NCBI GenBank assembly: GCA_027924645.1
Contig: BSBN01000850.1
Coordinates: forward strand, 1,936,001 to 2,000,000
Direction: 5' to 3'
DNA from: Cunninghamia lanceolata
Taxonomy: Eukaryota > Streptophyta > Pinopsida > Cupressales > Cupressaceae
DNA length: 64,000 bases
Part shown: piece by piece, positions 10,181 through 22,984 of the stretch
How the letters are laid out: each line of letters begins with the position of its first letter
Position numbering within the stretch: position 1 is the stretch's first letter
The notes under the pieces: model-generated
Seen by the model: the letters and a program-made list of their open reading frames with translations, nothing else
Database searches by the model: none
What the model was told of the DNA's origin: nothing
Program-made: the position numbers and the translations under genes

Positions 10181-12190
10181 TCCAATCTAGTGACTAAAGT
10201 GGTCCCACTAGGTGTGCAAAAAACTGTTGATAGCAAAACTTGCATTAAACTAACAGCAATGGGAAATCTTGAAATGTGGAACTTGCTTTCAAGATAACCT
10301 CTGAACTTTATAGAAGTTGTCCCTTCTTCTAATTCTTTGATTTGTGGGAAAAGGGAAAGAATGCTGAATGTAAATAACTGTAAAATGAAACCTACATCAA
10401 GGTGATGTGCCAAAATGGATTTGAATTATAGACGAGGAAATGTCTCACTATTTTCAATTATTGATAACAAAAAAATGAATCACATCTATTCAAATAGCAT
10501 ATATATGCATGATTTAATAGTAGATTGTAGGTGTTATTACTAGCAACAAACCTTATAAGCCACAATATCGCAAATATAACAAAATAGAGACTAACAAATA
10601 AGCACAGAATGTTATTTATCTTCATTGGTGAATGGAGAACAAAGCATAAAAGGCCAAAAGATGCACAGATACACAATATTCAATCTATTTTGAGAAACAC
10701 CCATGAAGGCTTTTAGTCCTTTTACTGTTGTATTGAATATTTTTCCATCCTAAGAACAAGCTATAGATCTCACTTTTATACTAATTACTGAGTGAAGATC
10801 ATTCTTAAGGAAACTAGAAACTAACTAAAATATAAAGCATAGAAAACTATTAGCTACAGTTCAGACTACATCTTTAGGGACTCAAAACCTGGATGATTTA
10901 TGCTACTCTACATGAAGAAACATCTACCACATGGGAGAGGATTGACCAATGGTGCAACAAAAGGAAATTTTCAGAAAACTTCCCTTCCGAAGACAGGTGG
11001 TGATGCCACACATCCATCCTCCTTTCTCTTCTCCATCAAGTCCCACTAAATATATTTAGGAGTCTTGATACATCACGATTCAAACATGTCCCACCACAAT
11101 GTATGCTACCTCCAAATCCCATAGTAATATTATGAGCGGAGGTGCCATGTGTCACCCTTCAGCTAATGGCACAATGGAAAGAACTGTCAGAATTGTTAAC
11201 CTCCAAAAGATGTGAGGATGTGACATTTGGAATCCACTTCCAGTGTCTTAAAGGAAACTTTCGATTGGAAGTAGACCATCACAAATATTATATTTAGGTT
11301 GCAACTCTTTTCTTAAGTTCAACTATTGTTTCTATTGGTGCCTTTGTCCATTTGAATCAAAATTGAATCTAACCATGAACCAAAACATATATTCAAAATG
11401 TAGGGCTTTTTCTCTACAATAATAAAGTACTATTCACTACTATTTAATTAATTCTTTTAGTTTAATTTGAGGTATGTTATTAATATACAAAAATATATGC
11501 AATTAATATAAATATTACACAATAAATACAATATTATCACATTGGATAGTTTGAGTTTGTATGTTTTATGCAACTCTTTTGTCTAAGAACATAAAACATA
11601 GATATGGACATCATATATAAAACGACATATGTTCTCAAGTTGTCATATTTAAAAATTATGATTTCTAACAAGTGATTCCTTCTATTCCAAGTTATGTGTA
11701 TTTAATGTCCTTTTTTGAAACCCTCAACCACTAATTCATATTCAAAAATCCTAATTTCTAACAAGTGATTCGTCCTAGTCCAAGTTATGTGTAATTAATG
11801 TCCTTTTTTGAGACCCTCAACCACTACTAATTGAAGTACCTGCAAGGAAAACATAAGATGTAAGGCTCATCAAATGGTGTATAAATCACATTTAATATAG
11901 ATTTCAAATATGAAATTTATCTACTAATACTCAAATTTCAAAATGAACTCCCTCTCAGTCCACACCAACCCCTCTCAACCAATAGAATTCATGTCCATGG
12001 ATCAAACAATTTAAAAATTTAAGAGGAAAAATTTCTATAAATTAAAACAAAGATTCAATAAATAACTCACATTCAATGTGTTAAATATGTCTAGATTTAT
12101 CTCAATATAGAGCTTATTACAACTACACAACTTATTAAATTGCTCTATTGTTCATTTTATTTCACTCTAGAGATTATTTGAAAACTATGA
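10181..12190. other. No gene recognised; contains a 93-bp tandem duplication
   Basis: AT-rich DNA with frequent stops in all frames; the open frames of about 70-80 codons near 10174-10676 have no recognisable motif. A tandem duplication lies at 11661-11837: the unit beginning atttctaacaagtgattc is repeated with a 93-bp period and a few differences. The stretch may contain decayed leader or LTR of the Gypsy remnant, but no second LTR copy was found. Confidence 0.5.
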
Positions 12191-12191
12191 T

Positions 12192-12573
12192 ATGGATCAA
12201 GAGGCAAACACAATGACATGTAGACTTGTTAGTGGTGATCCAAACTCAAATCCTTCACAATGGATGAGTTTTCATACAAGTGATATAAATTATGTGGAAA
12301 AAGATAAGCTTTTAGAATATGATGTGGTTATTCTAGATGCTCTTGTTAGATTTAAAAGGGGAGCAAAAATTAGGGATAATTGAACTCCTTGGAAGGAACA
12401 TGAGACCTTATGCTACAATGTTGCTAAGGAGTGCTAAGGGTACAAGAATCTTTATGTACACTTTTGTCAAAGAGGAAGAAGCTGTAAATAATGGATTTAA
12501 AATCCTCTCCATTATCCATCCTACCAATGAATTTATCAAGTCATTCATCTTGGCCCTTAATCTTTCCACATAA
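12192..12573 (+). pseudogene. Unrecognised two-frame open stretch
   Basis: Two overlapping plus-strand open frames (12192-12383 and 12337-12573), 63 and 78 codons, the second shifted against the first. Fragments such as NPSQWMSFHTSDINYVEKDKL and GRNMRPYATMLLRSAKG look protein-like, and base composition is less AT-rich than the flanks. I do not recognise a family. A frameshifted gene relic or chance are both possible. Confidence 0.25.
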
Positions 12574-15500
12574 TCTAGTCCTCTAATTATTTTATCATTT
12601 ATTTTTTATAATTAGTTATATCTATAATTAAAACTATGATGATGCAACTTTAAGTCACATTTCGGCCTCCTACAGAGGTGATCTATTTATTCTAGTCATT
12701 ATGTGAATAAAGATCAAATTTTTATCATTAGTTCATTTGTTTTTTATATATGCATTGACTAAACAAAATGGAGGACCACATAGATTCTCATTCTTTATCA
12801 ACAAAGAAAAAAGTAGCCTAACATTCCAACATCATTCAACATCATATTAGTGCAAAATTTAAGATGTAGGACTACATATGTTCTCATTCTTTAGTAGCCA
12901 AGAAAAAATTTGACCTAATGTTTCAATTCCATTGAACATGTTAGTGAAAAATTCTCACAAAAGACTTTGTTTCTCTCGACATTTTTTTAGTTGAACCGAA
13001 GAGAAATGAGCATAAAGATTTCAAAAATATGAAGTAATAAAAGAAGAAATTGTTCTTGATTATAGTGTGTGAGCTACAATTTCTTCTAATCAAGGAAAGA
13101 ATAATCTTTACATTTTTTTTTCTAAAAAACATCCTAATCCTTCAAACATCTAATAGTTTGTCTTTGGTTTAAAAGTTGAAGCTCAATATGATGGAAAAAA
13201 TAGATAAGTCAAGTATGTGTTTGGCATGAAAAAATCTCATGGAATACCTAAACAATCAATATAACATCATGATTCCCAACTAAAAAATTTAATAAAATTA
13301 GTTCTTTGATGGTAAAATTAAAGAGGAATCTTACACTTTCAAGTAGATCTTCTCTAAAACACAAAAGGAGACAAATTCTTTTTATTAAAGGCTCTAGCTT
13401 GGAAGTGATGTTATAGCTACATATCATTAATTTCATCAAGTTGAGAATGCAATAACAAATTCATAGGGTTAAACACACATTAACAAGTGTGTTAGTAATC
13501 TAAAAACCCCAACTATAGTGCATATAATTTCTAGATTCTTCAATGAAAAAATGATAAAACCCTTTAAGAAAGATAATCATAGATATAATTTTCTTCATAG
13601 ATCATTAAATTAGTAAACCACAAATATAAAAATGAAAGACTTATGTACACTAGTGTTAAGACGTCAAAATTTCTGACAAGTTGTTCTCTTTGTCCTCAAC
13701 TTATAAGTTTGTATCATGTTGTTCTTTGCTTCTTTGATTCTATGTAAACCAAAGCATATTTATAACTTCCCTAATCACTAGAGCAAACATATACACTCAT
13801 TCAACAAACCAAAACACAACACACCTTAATCAACACTAAATGTTTACTTTGTAATTCACTTATTGGGTTGTCTATGATGAACAAAGTCAGTGGAGGTGCC
13901 ATGAAACCTACTTACAAACCTCCAAAACTATAGGTAATCCCTATATTCCTCCTTATTATTCCCTCCATTCCTCCCCTTAAATGTATAAAAATAAGCCCCA
14001 TTTTCTCTACACCTTTGTCAAACATATGATATGCCTTGTTTACTTCACACCTATGTCAAACATTGGATACATTCTATATTCAATGGCAAGAAATCATAGG
14101 GAAATGATGATAATATTGGGTTAAATTTTCTTAAGATTGGGCAAGGCAATAGTTAGGGTTATGATTTTAGTTTAACAATAATACAAATTATTAAAATATT
14201 TTATTTAGTTTAAGAGTGTTTAGTAAATAGGGTTAAATTATTTAACTTGTTAATTGTGTGTTTATATTATTAGGTATTAGAGATGTCGTAAAATAGGATT
14301 AAAAGAATGATTTGAGTGTTAGTATGGATAAGACTAGGGAAAAGTTCTTAGTTTTTGGTGACACAGGATTGCCAGTGAACCTGGATGCTCATGCATCAAC
14401 AATTATGATGCATAGTCTTTGAAATTATATATATATATATATATAATTTTATTTTATTACCTATGTCGTTATTGGCTTTATTTGGGCATTTTGAAGACAT
14501 CCTCTTGTAGAAGACCCAAATGGGTATCTCCAATTCAATTTTTGTGTAAATTGGACAAAATTTGGCTAAGTTATAGCCAGTCAGAAAAATCATGAGTTCA
14601 CGAATGGCTCAGTTCATTGATGACTCATTTCCATAATGGGTGACTTTGTCGACATGCCTATATACAAAGTTTATTATTGGTGAAGTTTCAAGTTTTAGAA
14701 CTCTATTCACAAAGTCTCAGGTTTTTTAACTTGCAAGTTCATCAATACTTCATTTCACCAACAATCCTTTAATGAGATGAAGTCAACATTTCATTGGTTC
14801 GTGGAGATGTTACATCGCTGATAGGAAGTGCTTAGTTCATAGGTTATGCAAATAGCTAATAAACTGATAAAGGCTTAAGCATGGATTTCAAGTTTTACCA
14901 AACTTGTTGATAATGTGTGGAAGTCAAATACTGGCAAAAATTCCATGTTTGAAAAAAAGTTCATTTTCTGATGTGAATGGATCTCTTAGTTGGAAAAAAT
15001 TGATATTTTCTAACTAGTTTGTAACTTTCAAAAATTGCCAATTTTGCCGACAGGGTTCGAGAAAGTTAATTTTTGCCGATAAAAGGGAATTGAAAACTTT
15101 GGTGGTTCAAAAAAGTTAAGTTTTTCTGATAACACACTTCGACAAACTTTAATTTCGTAAGCAGGACTTTTTGCCGACAGCCTCTATGTCAGAGAAGTTT
15201 AGGGTTTCAAACCTTAAGGCAAAGTTGATAAAGGATTCCTTGGTTCGAAGATATTATAATTTTTTGACAGCTTAAGGCTTACACTGACCAACAGTAGTTT
15301 GTAAAATTATTATTTTTCTAATAAAGAAGGGATATGCTAAAGTTCGGAGAAGCAAACTTTTTTAGATAAGCATTTAGCATTGAGGTTCAGAAACCTGAAC
15401 ATTCGTCGATAACATGGAAGTTTTGAAAAGTTTGTTTTTCCTGATAGAAGCAATGAAATGATATAAGATTCCATGTTTTGCAGAATGGGCATTTTGTTGA

Positions 15501-17139
15501 TAATGCTTAGAGCCTGGACATATGTCTAAGATGATGAATATACAATAGCGATTGGGGATTTGTTTATGAAAGGGTTGATGATGGAGGTTTATTTTGTTCT
15601 AACAGTTATGTGCAGTTGTATAACAATTTGGGGCAGTTGAACTGTTTGAGCAGAGTTCCATAAATGTAATTTCTTGGTTCTATTGTTGGTTCAATAGTTC
15701 AATAGTGGATTGATTCAGTTAGATCTTCCTGGTTTGATCTCTTGGACGAAATAGATGTTGGAGATGTAACCAAAGATTGATGTATCTTGATGACTATGTA
15801 ATGCATTTTTGTACCCCGGTAATCCTTTTGTTGCTACTAATAATAGATTCATTTTTTTGGTGGTGTGGTGTTTGTGTTATTATTTGTATTTGCTTCTTAA
15901 TTCAATAGTCTGATAAGACCCCTAAGTTAAGTCCTGCATCGATTGTCTACCCTTGGTTAATGGTCTAAAAGACATGTTTTTTACACCTTTTATGAATGTC
16001 ACTATTGTGGTATCATGTTTGATGATGTGGACCGAAAACCTTAGGTTTAAGTAATGAACTTACCAAGTAAATTGTTACAGAAATACGAGTCTCATTTGAA
16101 ATTACCACATAGGATTTTGAGAGGTGTGAAGTTAGGGTGCACAACTATTGGGTCCTTTCCACCTTTTGGGTTAAGTTTTTATGCATTTTGAAAATCTCCA
16201 TTATACATGGACATGTTAGGTTATTGACTAATGAGATACATATGGTTCACATCTTAAAATGTGGCTTGGAGAATTTAGAAGAGTATGGAGGTAAAGGACA
16301 AGTAGAGGTAGAAGATGGATTATAAGATAAGAGTTTCACTTTTGAAATTTAATTCTCATACTCTCACAAGCTTGCACACATTTTTTTAAAAGTATAATGG
16401 AAATAGAATAATATTTTATTATTTATCTAGATACAAGAAAAATTTTCATGAAGATGCACTAAATTTCATAATTGATGAGATGATAATGCATTCAGGATAG
16501 AATGAACTTGTAAAAACTCGCAAAATCATTCACCTATTTAGTATGGCCTTGCTTACAAAGCATAAAGTTGGTAAATCCTCTAGGCCAACTCATCAAATGA
16601 GTGAGTGAGATTTACATCAAGGGAATAGAACCACTCTAAGTTGTAGTCATTTAAATTTCTAATGAAGAGTTTTACCAAAATGTGGTCATCATAATTTAGA
16701 TCAATACATGTAGCATTAAACAAATGCACGTGTTGTAGTCACCCTTGCCATTATACATTTTGAATTGGCAAGCTATGAACACATGGGAAAAAGAGACAAA
16801 GAATGTTAGAAGAAAGAAGTTTATGGTGAATATTTATTGTAATCTCAATTCTAGATGATAAAGAGGGGAGAGCTTAGAAAGATGGTATTGCAAAACCCCA
16901 TGCTCTAGACAAGATATTTACGAGGATCATAGAAAGAAGAATGGAGGAGGGATGAGACTATAAGAGAGATGGTTAGAAGAAGGAAAAATAAAATTTGAGA
17001 TAGAAGAGGGAACAAATATGTTTTGGAGATCATGGGATAGGAAAGAGGAGTGGATTTATGAATATATGTATAAGAAGTATGCAAAGTAGGCCAAGAAATA
17101 GGTAAGCTAAGAAGAGGAATATGTAAATTGAAGGGGCTG
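12574..17139. other. Non-coding AT-rich stretch with local repeats
   Basis: No frame above 66 codons has a recognisable motif. Local structure: a 96-bp tandem duplication at about 12765-12953 (ttctcattcttta recurs at 12785 and 12881), a short (AT)n run near 14425-14445, and a degenerate motif array at about 14950-15500. The segment 16740-17139 continues across the Copia derivative into 19046-19613 as older host DNA. Confidence 0.5.
14950..15500 (+). repeat. Loose array of a degenerate motif (gttcgaaaagtt...tttttgccgata)
   Basis: About a dozen imperfect copies spaced roughly 30-60 bp: ttaatttttgccgataaaag near 15065, ttaagtttttctgataac near 15115, actttttgccgacagc near 15165, aaacttttttagataagc near 15352, gaacattcgtcgataac near 15398, tttgtttttcctgatagaag near 15432. 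The common core is a T-run followed by (g/c)cGATA, preceded by purine-rich aaagtt. Period is irregular, unlike a normal satellite. It may be a decayed LTR region; no partner LTR is seen. Confidence 0.4.
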
Positions 17140-17144
17140 AGAGT
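17140..17144. repeat. Target-site duplication of the 17145-19040 element, left copy
   Basis: agagt, repeated exactly at 19041-19045 immediately after the element. Confidence 0.9.
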
Positions 17145-18259
17145 TGTTGGCTAGGCATGATAAGTGTTGTCATTGATGGCAACTAAGTCTCTACTACACA
17201 TCCGCATTGCTTAATTTACCCATACTAGAAATCAGATTAAAGATTTGTCTAAGTCTGGGAAGTCAAGAACAGAGTGTGTGACAGGGTCCGGTATCTTGGT
17301 CCAGATCTCTTTGGTGGAAAGTCATAATTTTTTGTGGATCTGAGGTAGTCATAAGCATTTTTAAGACAATCTAAATCTAGATTTTTGGCCTCCGGTGATA
17401 AAGGATTAGAAATTTATTAGCTTCTGAGTATCGGGTTAACAATTTGATAGAGCAATCAGAAGAAGAACAGGTCGACCTTGTAAATAATCTTGGTTCCCGA
17501 TGTATGGAAGTTGTTGATTGGGAAAGTAATGATGACCAGTGATAGTAGCTGACCTAATTAATGATTAGTGAGTGCAATTTTCGGTTCGCATCTCAAGTTA
17601 TGCATGGATCTAATGACAGAGAAGAGTATTTAATAAAGTTCCAAGTGTTCTTGAAGTTGATTGGAAAGTAATTAAAGATCAGGATGCGGATATATATAGC
17701 CGATGGATTTGGATGATTTTGGTGTGTGTGTGTGTGTGTTGTGACTATGGTGTAATTGTGAAAAGAGTAGAGATCAAAAGTTCAGATGTTAGCAGAGCAG
17801 TAAGAGGAGCAAAGTAAGGATGAAGTGTGTCAAGTCAGTTTTCTATGCTTAATTGGAACTGAACTCCAACATTGATAGATGCTAAATATTAGTTCAAATT
17901 CATTGTAATCTTCTTTCTATAGGCAGCGAGCCTTTTGTAGGCTGTGAGCCTTCTTTTGAGCAGTGAGCTTTGGGCAGTGAGCCTGAATGCATGTACATTC
18001 CCCATTGTAATACTTTTAACACAATATAATATTTGTGTGTTAACCCCCACCGTGGTTTTTCCCTTAACTGGGTTTCCACGTCAAAAATCTTGGTGTCAAG
18101 TGTGTTATTTATGTTTCTTCTCATGTGTTATTGATTGATGCTGAAATGTTTGTATCATTAATTTGATTATAAGTTGCAAAGGAAGATTAAAGGTAGAAAA
18201 GTTTAAATTGTGTGACAACTGATTCACCCCCCCTCTTAGTTGTCTGAACCTAATCCAAC
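17145..18259 (+). repeat. 5' LTR of the Copia derivative
   Basis: 1115 bp, starts TGTTGGCTAGG and ends CCTAATCCAACA. It contains TTGTCATTGATGGCAA near its start, a TATATATA stretch near 17689, a (GT)n run near 17722, an inverted-repeat array at 17921-18000 and the conserved ggtttttcccttaac plus gtttccacgtcaaaaatc block near 18053-18090. Confidence 0.88.
17921..18000 (+). promoter_or_regulatory. Inverted-repeat array in the LTR of the Copia derivative
   Basis: AGGC-agcga-GCCT (17921-17933), AGGC-tgtga-GCCT (17939-17951), GAGC-agtga-GCTT (17958-17970), GGGC-agtga-GCCT (17972-17984), GAATG-catgta-CATTC (17985-18000). The two imperfect stems differ only by G-U-compatible changes. Layout matches 3075-3173 although most stem sequences differ. 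Confidence 0.7.
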
Positions 18260-18283
18260 AATTGGTATCAAAGAAAGGTTCCT

Positions 18284-18771
18284 TTGAAAAAGTTTAATAG
18301 TTTAAGGAAGGTCTGGGAAGGTAGTAAAATAGATGAATATAAGCTTCAAGGGAAACTTAATCTTGCCCTAGATGATCTTGAGCAGTCCAGGGCAAAAGTC
18401 CAAGAGTTGCAAGATAACCTCGAAAAGGCTGAAGACTTCATTGAGATTTTAAAAGGAAAATTGAGCAAATCCAATGCAAAAGGAGAGGAGCAACCTCTTC
18501 TATTGGGAAATCATTATGAAGATAAGGCCCTGAAAGAGAAGACAAAGGAATGTGAAAATTTAGCTAAAGAAGTTGTTGTCCTAAAACATGAGATGGAATC
18601 TGGGGTGATGAGACTAACCAAGGAAATTGAAGATAGGAAGAAAACTGAAGAAGAGATGAATCAAAATCTGAAAGAGAGAACTAAAGAATGCTATAGATTG
18701 GATGGAATAGCTGGTCTCCTAGAATCTAATCCACAAGTAGAAACAATGAGAGAGAACTTGAGAAACAATGT
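18284..18771 (+). pseudogene. Coiled-coil Gag-like fragment of the Copia derivative
   Basis: About 160 codons, strongly heptad-like and charged (coiled coil), with no ATG at the equivalent start: where the relative at 43706 has ATG-GAT-GTG-TAT this copy reads ATA-GAT-GAA-TAT. It is clearly homologous to the minus-strand frame at 43092-43706, sharing LALDDLEQ/SALDDLE, LKEKTKECENL/LKEKTKLCEKL and HEMESGVM. The segment is cut off at the deletion junction before the zinc-knuckle part. Product in the ancestor: a Gag-like structural protein (inferred from the relative). Confidence 0.7.
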
Positions 18772-19040
18772 GCATTCCCCATTGTAATACTTTTAACAGA
18801 GTATAATCTTTGTGGGTTAACCCCCACCATGGTTTTTCCCTTAACCAGGTTTCCACATCAAAAATCTTGGTGTCAAGTGTGTTATTTATGTTTATGCTCA
18901 TGTGTTATTGATTGATGCTGAAATGTTTGTATCATTAATTTGATTATAAGTTGCAAAGGAAGATTAAAGGTAGAAAAGTTTAAATTGTGTGACAACTGAT
19001 TCAACACCCCCCCCCCTAGTTGTCTGGACCTAATCTAGCA
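18772..19040 (+). repeat. 3' LTR remnant (last 270 bp) of the Copia derivative
   Basis: Nearly identical to 18000-18259: same ttaacccccaccatggtttttccc block, same poly-C-loop stem (GACAACTGA ... TAGTTGTC), ending CTAATCTAGCA. The upstream 845 bp of the LTR, including the hairpin array, is missing. Confidence 0.88.
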
Positions 19041-19045
19041 AGAGT

Positions 19046-19613
19046 GTGGGATGGGAACATCATGGGAATTTCACAATAAAAAAAAATATGTAAACAATTG
19101 TAGGAAAGGCTCACTATCGTGTGAGGGTTAGTGAAGGGAAATGAATGAACAATAGAGTTAGTAGTAGAGAGGGAAGAATGCATGTGGGTAATTATAGTAG
19201 GATTTGGCACAAAGAACTAAGGTTTTGTAAGGGAAGGTTGAGGAGGAGTGAGAAAAGCATAAGAGGATACAAATGTATGAACAACATAGGCTATGGAAGT
19301 AGAAGAATCCATAGGTTGTGAAGAATGAAAGTGGGGAGATTTAGGACCATTTTCTTGGATAATATGACTAATACATTGGAGGATGTCTTAAAACTCAATA
19401 TGGAACATAAGCATGGTATATAAAAGGCATTGACTAGAGAATAAGGTTTGGTTCCATCCTCAAGGTTGCTAACCTAATCGTGAAGGATCTATGAGTGAGA
19501 GGATATCTTTTAACACTTGTCAAATTTCATATGGGAGATGTAAGCATCATGATCAAAGTGATAATCGATGGTAGAAGTAAAAGGAGGAACTTCCTTGAGG
19601 AGAGAAATGGGAG
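19046..19613. repeat. Host dispersed repeat, left part (paralogue of 63541-63871)
   Basis: From about 19305 the sequence matches the right end of the window: tgactaatacattggaggatgt, gactagagaataaggtttg, atccatcctcaaggttgc-type stretches and aggagatgtaagcatcatgatc recur with a few per cent difference. The repeat is interrupted here by the 19619-25142 element and resumes at 25143. No coding potential is evident. Confidence 0.75.
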
Positions 19614-19618
19614 GAAAA

Positions 19619-20801
19619 TGTAATGTCCCTTTGCTGCATCAATCTCTATTCTATCCAAATTCACAAAACCAAATGGAACAAGCATATAAGATAGTTAGGG
19701 ATACATTTCTTTACTTAAGAAAAAGATGGATTAATTCTATTCTAGAAGCATGTAATCAATTAGGTAACATTACAAACACAGTTCATGAAATAAATCTATT
19801 ATTATTTCAAGGGAATCATATATTCATCATTATGCAACAAGTTATAACTTTCTCAATAGTCCTTTGACATATGGATTGGAAAAGAAATTGCAGTATGGTG
19901 CCTTTAGCCATTCTCTCTGCTTTTCAGTGCAATAGGGTGCCTGTCTAGTTGTTCTCCCTATTTGCCATTGTAGCGGGGTGCCCTAATCCATTCTCTCCCT
20001 TAAAGAAGATATCATTCCTCCCCTTCTATCAGACTATTGTAGTATATTTTGATAATTATTAACTTATAGCAGAAATGTGCAATATCTATAGAATTAAATA
20101 ATAATTTCTATATTACCACAGTGGGTTAGATTATGATATTTTTTACATGGTGTTCAGTATTTAGGTATTCTCTTCTATTCTTCCACTTCTTTCCTTTTTC
20201 TCTTGTTTCCTGATATGCTATTGTAATATATATCTACTAATATATTACGGCAGATATATATCTATATATACTCATTAATGAATTTATTTTCTTTATGTTG
20301 TTACGCTTCAGGTATCTATCCTAAATCCTTTTATAATATATTGTGTATATTTCTCAATATGCTTGCTAATATGATGAATCAAATGCCTTTATATGAGACT
20401 GTTGTATAGTATATATATTATTTTTTTTTCCTCCCCATCGATCCACACATTTCCTTTCTTTTATTGCTTCTCAAGAGAAGCGACCCTTCTTGTATTGATA
20501 TGCCTTTACAAAAGATCACTCTTTGTGTGGATCACAACTCTTCATATGTAAATAGTTGACACTAATCTTTCAAACCACATGCTTTTCTTAAGACATAAAT
20601 GGAGTACTTTATGTGGAAGGAGGTTGGCCTTATAAGAATTTGTTTATGTATTTTTATCTCTAATGTCTTAGTGCTGCCTAATGCACTTGATCTCTCAACA
20701 TCACACATATATTTATTCGGTAGTTTTTACATAATATGATGAAGTCATCCATAGGTAGGTATTTGATATATGATTTGCATTCTTATTTCAAGGGCATGAC
20801 A
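19619..20801 (-). repeat. LTR (left) of the 19619-25142 element
   Basis: 1183 bp; repeats at 23948-25142 with scattered differences and small indels, e.g. both contain cctccccatcgatccacacatttcc and agagaagcgacccttcttg. The level of difference (several per cent by eye) marks an old insertion. Confidence 0.85.
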
Positions 20802-22980
20802 ACCCACCCTACCCAAGATTTCTTGTCCTCAAGCAATCACAAACTAAGAAACTCTTGAAATTACCAATATTCTAAATCAACCCTGTAGATTTGTATTCTT
20901 GTGAGGTCATTAACTTTGATTGTGATACTTTGATAGGAATTGGAAATTTTAAACCAAGTGACAATTATTTTGGTTATGTTTGACTCTGTTTTTGGAGAGT
21001 AGCTCTTAGTATACTTGACTCAACTTGACTATCACTAAGGTTAGTACTATCCTCTAACGTATGGGGACAATTTATTGTCCAATAGTCTTCTTACTATTGT
21101 CCAATAACTCTCAACCACCAAACCAAGAGTTGGAAATTGGCAAGACTTGTTACTTAAGACAAGTTTTCTCTCATTTCCTCACCCCAAGGATCCTAGGCAA
21201 TGATGCAAACTCTTCATTACCCCTTGTTGAAATATAAAATCATGATGGATTGTGGGAATGTTGTAATTATCAATATCCCACTCCTTTGTGTAAAATCACT
21301 TTTGCTTTCATGTAGAGGACCTAGATGTTTGAATGACAACTACCCTTAGATAAAGTATTTTTATTTTTGTGTAAACATTCAAACAAAGTATGCGATAAGT
21401 TTGTTTCTAATGAGGATCTAATAGGGTTTTTATATTACTTAATCTAGGCAAACATCTATTATACCCATAGGTAACTAATATTTAAGTACAAATTTATGTG
21501 ATTAATTAAGTCCATAAAATGAAAGATGTACAATAGTTTTAGCATTCAATAGGAGGACTTAAATTTAGAAGTTTAGCCTAATATCCAATTCTTGTTCCAT
21601 ATTCTAACTCTGTTGGAGGTTATCACTCCTCTTTGACATATCTTCATGTTTGGTACTAAATTTATTTTCATATCTTGGGAAAGTACCTAATTTATTTAAA
21701 CAATATCAATTTATCCCAAAGTTTGATAGGCGAGAATGATCTCGGGATTTGTGGGTTATGGGCTAATAATATAACTTAGCATAGGCTTATGTAACAACTT
21801 TGTTGTAACTTGATGTGTATCAAATTTATCTAAGTTACTCTAATCAAGAAAAAGAACTTAGGAGAAGAAGACCCTTGGATGAAATGATCTACTCCAGATA
21901 CTACATATAGAAGTGAATTTGGTAGTATAGAAGTGAATTTGGTTCCCAGACAAAGTTCATTAAATCAATTTTTTATAGTTTACAAGGTAGATCATATGTG
22001 GTATGGACTGGATTGTATTGGCATTGTTTCAGTGAGTGTTGGATAGATCACTTGTTTGTACATTTGTTCTTGTTCCAAAGGAATAGAACAATTTATTTTC
22101 AATGATGTTTCTCTTCCATGAATCTTTGATGAATATATCTTACGATAAATTTCCAATATTTCTTATAAGAGATCTCTCTAAAGAATTGAGTTGTCTTCAT
22201 TACGTTCTCTAAATAATGTTTTTTTGGCTTTTAAGAGAGCAACCATAATAGGTTAAGATGATATCTCAGTGTACCTAAATCTTGAAATTTGAAAGATAAT
22301 CATAATCTATCTTTCTATCTTTAGTTATGCCTATGTTTATGTGACAACTAGTGGTGGCCATGTGTGGAATTTCATTGGAGAATTGGAAGTCAAATTATAT
22401 CATTAGATTCAACTATATTGAGTGCTTATGATTGATTGTTCCTTCCTTGGGGAAACTTTTGATATTTTGATTTCTTGATTTCATGATGAGTGACGATTGC
22501 TTATGTCAATGAGTTGATATATCCTTTATGTCTATTTCATGGAGTCACTACTTTTCTTGGATGCCCTTTCCAAGAATAACACTTAACCTTTGTTAGATTA
22601 ATTTCCTATTGATGGTCTCTTCACAAGGAAATGATTCCCCTATTATATTTTATTGTTAAGAAAGTCCTACATTTGATAGGTCACACTTTTCATATTTGGG
22701 GTTTCATCCATTCTCGCATCATCATTATTCTTGAGAACCTAATTTAATTTACTTGTAAATTACTTAGGCTTCTATTCTCAATTGAATTCTTCAATGATGT
22801 TTTGAATGTCTTTCTCAAATGAAATGCTCTCCCCTTTTATATCTCAAGTTTGAGGGGGTCACACTTTTTAACTCACTAGTTACAACTCTTCATTATTACA
22901 TAAGTTAATTGGTTAGTGCTTCTCAACCCAAGAAGCATTTGACAAATAAAGCTTTGATAGATTTGGAATTTTCATAAATT
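20802..22980. other. Non-coding interior of the Gypsy-type derivative
   Basis: AT-rich, no open frame of note on either strand. The first 40 bases resemble the pre-LTR region of the chromovirus (cctcaagcaa motif). Nothing else was recognised. Confidence 0.5.
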
Positions 22981-22984
22981 TTAA

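Larger units (their letters stand above)
17145..19040 (+). mobile_element. Copia deletion derivative with most of gag-pol and the 3' LTR front missing
   Basis: Flanked by agagt duplications. It consists of a full 5' LTR (17145-18259), a primer-binding site decayed to TGGTATCAAAG, about 500 bp of gag-like coding DNA, and only the last 270 bp of a 3' LTR (about 18772-19040). The junction lies where the internal sequence tgcattcccc meets the LTR counterpart acattcccc, so about ten bases of shared sequence mark the breakpoint. LTR ends, small hairpins and terminal poly-C stem match the other Copia families of this window. It cannot encode pol. Confidence 0.88.

Noticed and set aside
10174..10676. 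Open frames of 72-79 codons right of the Gypsy gag
   Set aside because: No motif and not in frame with the gag core; likely chance.
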